DNA of 64,000 nt from Strongylocentrotus droebachiensis (taxonomy: Eukaryota > Echinodermata > Echinoidea > Camarodonta > Strongylocentrotidae), in contig JAVYIG010001611.1 of assembly GCA_035222895.1 (NCBI GenBank), forward strand, positions 124,001 to 188,000. The letters run 5' to 3'. Below the pieces are notes generated by a model. It saw nothing but the letters and a program-made list of their open reading frames with translations. It had not been told where the DNA came from and made no database searches. The position numbers were made by a program, and so were the translations under genes. This document shows positions 44,701 through 55,400 of this stretch, piece by piece (the first letter of the stretch is position 1; every line of letters starts with the position of its first letter).

Positions 44701-47700
44701 TAAAGCAACCACAGTGACCGCGTCGTGTGCAACGAACACAAATGTACCAACAACACCAGATAATGACAGTTTATAGTAAAATGTTGTTGTTGCTGTTTTT
44801 TGTATTTTTGTGTCAAAGTTCAATTATGTTGATGGCTCGGGATATACTCACCAATAAAGCTGTACCGAAGACGGGTGTTAAATGAGTCTCCATCCGAGGC
44901 AGAAAGACCCGTGTAAACGAAAGCCGAGTTTCTCTCAGGAATTGTGACGTCATAATTGTCCTGACTGAATACCGGTGGCTCGTCGTCTGTATCGATGACC
45001 TGAACAATGACGGTAACGTTTCCTTCACGCGATTCAGATCCGCTTGTGCAGCCGTCCTGGGGAAATACACAATCATGTGTGATTAAAAGAAAATATCAAA
45101 GAGTAGCAGTGAATTCAGACATACTACAGCTTTTCGTCTTGAACTCATCAGAGAGACAAAGATAACAGAATACAGCTGATGCATGCAATATACTGGTGTA
45201 GTGTTAATGGGTATGGAGTGTGAGGTGTGTAAGGGAAGTATTGTTAGGTCATTCAGTGATTTTACGCTCGGTGTTGGTGTTTATGTTAGTGTTTATTTTC
45301 ATGCAAAAGTATGATCTAATACCAAACATGAAATGAACACCACCAAAAACATTGGTGTTAGGTGTTAACTTGTGTTTTATAGACGGACTTCATGCAGTTG
45401 CCCGTTGGTGTTTAATTTTTGTCGCATGCTGTCTGCTAAACAGAGCTCGGCAATCGGTGTTTAATCGACATGTGCACGTTCGCATCGACTTACACTCTAC
45501 CCCTATAGCGATTAAGAAATATCACTTTTACTGCCAGTATTGGTGCTTCTAACTTTGGCCCGAAAACATTGGGATATCATGGTGATTACTTGTGAGTAAG
45601 GCAGTTGGTAAGAGTCTCAGTTACAATTCCAAAGCATGTATATGAAAGCTGTTGACGAAATGTACATGTAAATACGTTACCTTACACTACGTTAGGTTAT
45701 CGTCCACTCTGGAATTACATAAATGATTTTACTCTAATACGATTGCAAAGATCTTCGAGAAATCATCTCGAGGTATGTGCTCCATCATTTGGATTACGTA
45801 ACCATCACTAGAATTCATGTTCTCAGTTTTCAAAAGTTGATGGACAATATTTATTTCTTGAGGTAGGTTTTTTCGAAAGGCTTTGCGATTAAGTGCTCTT
45901 TGAAAATATTTGTTTTAACTCACCTCTGTTATGAGTGTGAAATTGTAGAACTCCTGGTCTTCAAAGTCAACGATGCCATTTAAACTTAGGAACACTGCAC
46001 CAGGTTGACAGCCGTCGATTACATTAAAGGGCACATTCTGATTGAACACGAAAATGTACAGAAATAAATTCAAATAATTATTCGGTGCTAAAATATTTCG
46101 TGACCGTAGAGTTTTTGAATATATTCATTTGTTTATTCATTTCAAATATTTGAAAAGGATCGATGGGGAACTTAACGAAGGTACATGTTCATATAAATAA
46201 CAAGATACATTTATTACAAAAATCGAGAAAAAAAAAGCAAACAAACACAAAAAAGGATGATATACGAAATGTAAAACAGAAGTTAGGAAGTTTAAGAATA
46301 TTTCATATAAAACGAGTTAGTAATATACACTGTTGGTCATAATGGTGGAATAATTATTTTTACCCCAATTTATTGAATGATTTTGACAATGATTTATTCC
46401 TAATAGATCTAGATAATAGTATACATATTCAGATTTTATTGAAAATGCAATAAATTTTCAATAATTTATTGCATTTTTCCCCGGTTCCCAACATAAAAAA
46501 ATCTTCTGTGTGCCCATGCCTTGAGCCATAATGCATGGCCGTCCAGAGGATTTTTTTATGTTGGGGACCGGGGTAAAATGCAATAAATTATTGAAAATTT
46601 ATTGCATTTTCTTTGTGTTTTTTTTATTTATGGAAACTGCCCCCTACCCTAGCCCCCGCTGCGTACAGTCATGGTTCAGTGACAAAACAATGGTCTCGTA
46701 TTAAACTGTGAGGCCCCATGATCAAAACCGTGTCGATGTGCTATATAAGTGCCCTTTCGTTGGGCATGAATCCTCATTACTGTCATTTATGACTTGAGGG
46801 CGTAGGTCCCCTAGTTAATAAGCATAGTAGCATACACATGCTTTAGCAGTCCCGCAAAAACACACATTGGCAAATTATTATTCAATACAATCTGAGAATG
46901 TATACTATTATCTAGATCTATTATTTTTAAATAATTTTTAAAATAATTCCATAAATTGGGGTAAAACTAAAATATTCCACCTTTATGAGCGACAGTGTAT
47001 ATATAATGGCTAAAAATTAGTGCGCGTCCGTACAAAGGCAACCAGCTGTAATGCTCACCAGGGAGAGGTGAATATGTACTGTAATGGGCAGAATCGTAAT
47101 TAAATCCATTGACCAGGAAAAAAAACTGTAAGACGTTTGGGTGAAAAACGTTGAAACCGGTATAAAGAAACAGTTACCGCTACTAGTGCAGTATGGTATG
47201 TAATCCCGTAGGATTTTTTTGCCCAAATTGATTTTTGTTGTTGCTGTTTTGGCTTCAAAAGGGTCCCAATTGGCCAAAAATGATGGGGTTCAAATTTTCA
47301 GACCCCTCCTTCATTTCCCGGGGGTCTATATTGGGCGCCAAAATGGCTTATAATTATAAAGCGCAACGGGGAAATTAGGTGTCTTCGGGAAAATTTGAAC
47401 CCTATCAATTTATGATAGCTTGGACCCCAATGAATCCAAAAATGCAAAAAAAAATGGAAAAATATGCACCCAAAAAAAAAAATATATATATCAATTTTGG
47501 CACAAAAGTCATACGGGAGCTGTTTCAGTGACCTACCGTACCACACTATACCATTATTATCATGATTATAATTATTTTAAAATCGTATTTATGATTATGA
47601 TCATGGTTATTAATGTTTTCATTGCTATTGTAACATAGATCATAATCAGAGAGAGAGAGAGAGCAAAATAGTCAGAAGGAAATAGTTTGGGGCTTTAGTT

Positions 47701-48702
47701 TTTCCGAATAAATAAGAATAAGAATAATATTAATACGCACCTGTAGTATAGAGTATTTAAATTCTTTTTCATCTTTGTCATCATCAAAAGCTTGGATTGG
47801 GACATCTGTGCTCAGTTCTGTACCTGTCGCAGTGTTCTGTAAATAACAAGAACCGAAGAGGGAGAGGCAGAGCGGGTGAGGTAGAATACGAGAGAGAGAG
47901 AGAGAGAGGGAGAGAGAGAGAGAGAGAGAGAGATGAGAGTGAACATTGGTTGGTGACCTTTTTTACACGTACTAAGGCATTGCGACCGCAGCACATACAT
48001 ATAGCGCTATTTGGACCGAGTTAATTACCGGCGCTAATCAGGACTTTGAAGAAATTTTGCATTCATGTTGTCACTCTCCCGTGCGTAAAACATCGCACCA
48101 GTTTCATTAGCAGTCATACGTCAGTAGATTGGCATTGGGGATATTCAAGATAGAGCAACGCAATGATATATCCAATTATTTCTTCCTATATAAGCACACC
48201 TTCGTCCCCTTTACCACCTCTCTGTGCCAATTTATCTTAAACCGGTTGCAGACGAGGCATCATTTTGCTGACGGAGGACAGCGTCAGTGACTGACGCAGT
48301 CTTTGAAATACCATGCGAGAGGGAAATGGCAACCCAAGTGAATGCCAAATGAATAGTATAGATATATTGACTGCTATGACAGGCCAAGCTGTTTCTATAG
48401 TCTCAAGGGGACGTTACATCCTGCCATGATCCCGAGGCGCGCCGCGGCCAGGATGTAACGTCCCCGAGAGCCAGTGTAGATGCAGCTATGCCTCGAATAT
48501 TAAACCAGTTCATATTCTTTTTTATATACCGAATTCAGAAGAAAAAAATGTACAATGAATTATTGAGTAAAGATTGGTTAAAACATCACAGAAAATCTGA
48601 GACACTGTCTGTTAATCTTCGCTGGAAAGTTGCCTGAATGTTACGATCATTCGGAAATCGCAAACACTAAGCGACCAAATCGCACACACTAAGCGACCAA
48701 AT

Positions 48703-48736
<34 letters not shown>

Positions 48737-51700
48737 CACACACACACTGTATGGTATCCGCGCTCGCACAAAGAAACTGTTTGCACTTTAACCGATGGGG
48801 CAACAGGCATCTTTCTCATGAACCATTGACCGTTATCTGGGGCAACTGGCATTGTTGGGATGGGGGTTTCAGATGCTACCATTAAAGTTGAAAACACACA
48901 TACACACGCCTATGCATATTTTAAGTATACACTGTAATTGGATACTCCTCGACAAAAATGAATATTTAGTTGGATTTTCTTTACACAGCCCATTTGTTAA
49001 TCAGCCTAGTAACTGATTTTGGTTTGATTATTCGTTTAACCATGTTTTAAGTTAATGAATTAATCAATCAGTCAAGCAACCAATCTATTTACCACCAGAT
49101 CATTTTGAACGAGTCAATTCGAAGAGTTCATTAATTTGTATTTGAACGACTACCCTTTCACCAACCTTTGAACTACATATTTGTACATATACCCTCTATG
49201 AAAACAAATCCCGGATAATGGTAATTGTCCTATGATTAGTTATCAGGAAGATGCTTACCGGGATGGCTGTACTGGGGGTAGGTGTTGGGAGAATATTTTC
49301 TTGCATGAAGACGTATGGGCTCTAAATTCGAAGAGGCTAGTTGTACTAGAATAAGTATTATCTTCTTTGTTTTCGTTTGTGTTGTGTGTGATTAGGGGAG
49401 GATGCAGGTGATCAGCCAAAACATATTACAAAAAATAGAATAAAATGAAGGTCATCAGCATTTTTGGCGCCTTTTTACTCCTGAATTTCTCTGATAACCA
49501 AGCAAGCAAGCAGCAAAGGAGGGACCTGATTCTTGCTCTAAATGCATGGCCGAAGGGTTTTAAGCGGAGGAGGGGGCATGGGCCTGTTGCCTCCTAAACC
49601 TTAGAATTGTATGTGTGACATTGTGTGTTGTATGTGTGTGAAAGATTACATTAATTTACACCATATACTTGCCTCTGATATGTTGGCATAAATGGTGGTC
49701 ACTTCGAAGTAAGGCTCATTGTCGTTCACGTCGCTCACCTTTAGTTGATGGTTTAGCGACTTGTTGCAAAGAAAAGAAGTAACGCACATAAATATAATGA
49801 TTAAATTCAGTATTACGGAATAAAATACAAGTATCATGCTAGTCCTGTTTGAATTTGCTTTCTATACAACTAGCTATCGTACTGAACAATATAGAAATAA
49901 TAACATGAATGTGAAAATTAACAATAATTGTAATAATAGTAATTTAATAATAACAATAAAAATCATAATGATAACTTCTCATCCTCCTCCTTCTCCTTCT
50001 CATCCTAGTACTACTACCCTAGGCCTACTACTAATACTATTACTATATTAGGCATACTACAACAACTGCCACTACTTCTACTATTACTATAACGAGAGCA
50101 AACTTTAAGGGTTTTCAAGTTTTTTTTGTCAAGTATTGTAAATGGTAGTCTAAAAAATCGACGATTTTTCAAAATGGTCTTTGGCATGTGTAAATGGGCC
50201 GAAGTACTAATATTTTCCTTTCAGTAGTGCGTATGGGCACGTTAAGTAATCTACTCACATGTCGTTTATACTCTAATTGAGAGTGTATTTTAACTTGCAA
50301 AATCTCTGAATCGCGTTTATCTAATAGAGAATTCAAACATGGAACTACTTACATATGGTAAAGAAAAACAATTGGGGGTGATTGTTACACTGTTACCTCA
50401 AACTTGGATCAAACTCTATAAATTAAACACGAGTGCAAATATTTTCGAAATATATCAATTTAATGGCAATTTCAATACCATATTGCATGTCCAATGGAAA
50501 TTATGTACGGCTAATACGTAATACGTCATTATATTGTGCGCAAATAGGTGAATTTTTTTATTTAATGTTGCTATCGATATTATATAACCTTAACTCTTAA
50601 TCTAACATAACACCCGATAGCGAATCTAAACGCAACCTATATCTTCCATGGGGCAATCGCCGTCAGAATATTAATCAGTCATGCACAAATTATTAAAGCT
50701 GCAAACCGCCAAATACAATGCACTTAATGAACAGCGAACGACGCAGAGTCAATATTGAGCCCTCAAAGCATAGAGAAAATATTACATAGTGAACCTACTG
50801 TTAATATTTTGTGAAAATAACCCTCTGGCTGATTTTTTCTCCCTTTAATTCCTTGAATGATAAGTCAAAATTATCCTTTGTTCAAATGCCTACCATGAAA
50901 AATATATACTTGTATATTCACAGTATTCTTTTTCAATATATATATAATAGGAGTTTGATTTTTTCCATACCTTTTGTACACACCTGATAGTGAACGATGA
51001 GGGCTCTTCATCATGTATAATAATTCGCTTTCTTCGAACTATTTGCCTGTAAGCGGTTTTCCAATGACTTTCTGTATAAGCATTAGCGAGTTTTCGCAAC
51101 CGGCAACGCGGCCTTCTACAACGCTAATCTTAGCGGGGGTCGCACTCAGAGCGAAAATTTCCGCGTAGCGTGCAAACCTACAACGGTATTCAGCCGTACT
51201 AGCGTCGGGAGTCGAGCTAGTACGGGGTGGCGAGCTCATTTAAATACCCCGTAGTCAACACTTGCGTCGCCGTGCGAAAACTCGCTATTAGGGACTTTTC
51301 GCACGGCGACGCAAGTGCTGACTACGGAGTATTTAAATGAGCTCGCCACCCCGTACTAGCTCGACGCTAATAGGGACTTTTAGATTTGCACGTCAACAGC
51401 TTTGACTGCAACGTGTGACGTCAATTTAAGGCACTGCGCATGCGTTACGTCGTCTCAGTCGGCGATCGAGAATGCGTCAACCTTGATTTTCCTAAATCTT
51501 GTACATACACATACATAAATATTGATATTTATATAGCGCCTTTACATGCTCAAGGTACTAGTATGCCGCGTGGGCATAAAATGTACAGTTCCTCAGGTAG
51601 ACAAAGGAACATCCCTTCCCTGCTATGTAAAAATGTGTAGAACAGGTGTCACATGCATATTCACCTGTTCTACACATTTTTACTTATTTATAGCAGTGAA

Positions 51701-52379
51701 GGGATGTTCTTTTGTTTTAGTCAACATGGGCAGTTAAGTACGTTGACACGCATGATCAGTCGGCGTTCGTCGTGTTCTCGTCCACTCATTCTAAAAGTCC
51801 CTAATACAGCCGAATACCGTCGTAGGTTTGGACGCTACGCGGAAATTTTCGCTCTGAGTGCGACCCCCTACTAAGATTAGCGTTGTAGAAGGCCCCGTCG
51901 CCGGTTGCGAAACCTGCCTGTAATATCAGAGCAGCTCCTTATAGCTTACCTGTTCCGTCGTGCTCCAATCGTCACCGTCAAGACAACCAATGTAGAAGAA
52001 GTATTCCTTTACGCTCTGTAAAATAGGATTTCGACAGTGAAAATTATAAGCAATAATATACAGCTTTCACAAATGCAATCTAATGCATATCGGTGACGAA
52101 ACTACAAAAATATGCAAAGTCTTACTAAAGCTCTTTTCTATTACTTAAGCAATCGAAAGGCACTTGTCAGAATTTGTTTCGTAATTGCCACCTCTTCATA
52201 TATCAATTGAACAGTGGTGTAGTGTGGGTGCATCCATTGAGAGGGCACCGGCATGCATTACTAGTTGAAGGGATCGCGAAGGAACATATTCTATCGATTT
52301 GAGAGGGGCTGTGAACCAATGAGGTCGTGTCATCTACGTATTAATGTTAACCCCCTAATATCCCCCTATCTCTTTGACT

Positions 52380-52412
<33 letters not shown>

Positions 52413-55400
52413 TTTCTGTAGCCTTTGATTGGGGTACCTACCCTACGTGATTTACCCTTTAACGTAGTATATTATAACAAAAATGACTGTTAATAGTTAA
52501 CAGATTCACATATTCAAATATTTTCCTTTCCTTCTAGAAATTAAAGCAACTATTACCTGAAATATGTTTGTTTTGTTAATGTAGTAGGATAAGTAAGAAC
52601 AACCACCACAAAAGACTTATTTAAATATGTTAATTATGCCTGTCCCACGCATGCATTTCTGAATGTTTTGGTACCTCTACTTGACACACCCACACTCACC
52701 CACACACACACTCACACATACACGCAAAAACACGCACACGCACGGGGGGGTGGGTAGTGAGCACATTTTTGGGGGGCCCTCGTAAATTTGAAAATTTGCA
52801 CCCCCCCCCCCCCTGAATCCGCCACTGGACCGGGCCATAGTGGTCTTTTGGCTCTGAGCACACGCGTGATGTATACATACCTCGTAATCAAACGAACTAT
52901 TCAGGAGAACATCAGAACCGTTTACTCTGAACACCGAATCAGCGTTTTCAGGAATCATGGTTATCCTAATCTCACTACCAGGTGGGTCTGTTACCACTGT
53001 GAAAAGAACAGCACCTAGGAGGAAAAAATTGAAACGAAATTAATTAAGTATTTTCGAAGTTAATTAAGATATTCATACATGCACAGGGAGCGGCGAAACT
53101 TTGTTTCTTGTTTTTGTGATTAATTTAAACGCTTTTGATTTTTTAGATATCGTCACTTCGCAACAAGAACGTAAGCGACAAAATCATTTCATTAATCTAA
53201 TTTCATCAGTTTTTATCAGAGTCCTATGATGGTATTTACTGTTTTCTTCTTATTTTCAGAATTATTCAGCTTATGTCCCGGTTTAAATGGTCGCGTTAGA
53301 TCTGTTGTCTGGAGCTCTTGCTGCGCAGTAGAATATATTTGCTTAGCGTCTGCGCTATTATGTAAATTTATATGTATATACTAGTATATTGTCTGGTTTT
53401 CAGGCTAAACCTTGAGCCGCATTTAGCAAGACAATCATTATAATTCATTTATAGATACATTATTGTGCTCTCATACCCCATGTCTTTGTTTGCAAGTTCT
53501 GCAGAATCACCTATAATGTGACCGAGCAGAAGAATACCTAATATCTCATGCGTTCTCGTTTACACTCTGTGACTTGGCGGAAATGAATACTAAATTCATT
53601 TTTTTCCATGGTCGAAAATCTGTCAGGAGGGGCAAACCATCCCTTGTCCCATCTTCAAATACGCTAGTGGCGAAAATAAGCCAGTTCGTAGATTAATATC
53701 TGCGAAAGGGCAGATAAAGATCATTTTTTTTAAATTGTTAAACCCACCGAAACCAATGTTGGAAACGTGTTCATGGAGGTGACATTCTATGATACACAGG
53801 TGGCGCATTCTTTTCAATCGAGCAAACAAAATATATTTAAGAAGTACCTCCATTACTTCGGTTGGGATTATTCTAAAATGCACAAAATGAAGGATTGAAA
53901 GATCTGTGGATATTTTGGGTAATTTGTACCATGGTCTAATTCTACGAACTGGTATTATACCAATAACTCACCTACGTCTGTTGATTCATCAAAATCTTGC
54001 GTAATACATGTACCACGGCTGCAGAGTGATGCTATGCAATAAGAGTTGTCTTCGCAGTTTATCTGACAAACTCCTGTGAAAGAAAGTACCCATATACATT
54101 ATTAGTATATTGATTAGAGTTCAAGTTCAAGTTCAAGTGAAAGAAAGTACCAATATACATTATTAGTATATTGAGTAAAGTTCAAGTTCAAGTTCAAGTG
54201 AAAGAAAGTACCAATATACATTATTAGTATATTGAGTAGAGTTCAACTTCAAGTTCAAGTGAAAGAAAGTACCAATATACATTATTAGTATATTGAGTAG
54301 AGTTCAAGTTCACTTTATTCAATACTTCCATTAAACATATACGAAGGAAAACAAAGATATACAAGTTAGGGTGTAATGCATGTACCAATAACACAAGCGC
54401 AGAAGACATGAAGAACAAGGGCAAAAAAACTAAAATAAAATAAACACGTACGTTAATGAAAGTATTTGGAGACTGGACAGAAAGACCGGGCCTTTAATAT
54501 GTAAAAGTCTGTCTCCCGTGATTGTATACAAAAAATAACGATGTACATTATTTAGATTATTTAATTTTTAATTAAAAAAAGAGGGGGGGGGGGAGGAGGA
54601 AATAATTTACTTTCACACATAAACTCTCTTCCAAAAAACCAACACACACGTATCGATCTGTCTGATGAAAATTGAAGTAATAGGCTATTGCACTATTGAA
54701 TATTGTTGTAATAAATACAATTTAAATTTTCTTTAAAAACTATTCAGTAATGGGCTCAGTCTACTGTCTATTGGCATAACATCATTCCAAATTTTGGGAC
54801 CCCTGAACAAAATGTATTTTGGGAAAATATTGTCCTTACTCCTGGAATAGGAAAATTATTTGAATACCTGGACGATTGGCCATGAATATTCTTATAAAGT
54901 TGAAAATAATGCAAAATAGTACTTGGCAAAATTTGTTAAAGCATAAATACATAAAAATTGCACATTGATAAACATTAATATCGTATACTCTTAAAATGTT
55001 ATGGTTGTAAAAAAAGAGGTATGGACAAGGTATTGGCTGTGTGATATAATTCTTATAATTTTCTTTTGTAACATTAGAAGCCTATTGGTATTTTGCATAC
55101 TAGAGTAGGGATGGTGCACATTATCACTGAGAGCTCTAGTAATCATTGTTGTACAACTCACTGAGATGGGTGATGGCCGTATCTATCAATAAAGCAAACT
55201 AGCAAACAATATAAATGATCATCATTTATATTGTTTGCGAGCAATTTGCAAGCAAAATGCTTCCCCCTAAGACTAGCAATTACTGCTCGCTTATAACTTG
55301 TTTCTTTATAAAGCATTCGCTTGTTTACAAAAAAATCAACCTCCTCCTGTGCTGTCCTGACATTTTACTTTACTTGTCATAAGAACATCAGCCATTATTT

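Noticed and set aside
50890..51099. Minus-strand HDEEPSSFTI segment as an extra cadherin exon
   Set aside because: Every plausible acceptor puts a stop in the frame required by exon 4, and exon 5 (SLNHQLK-SDVNDNEP) joins exon 4 directly in frame.
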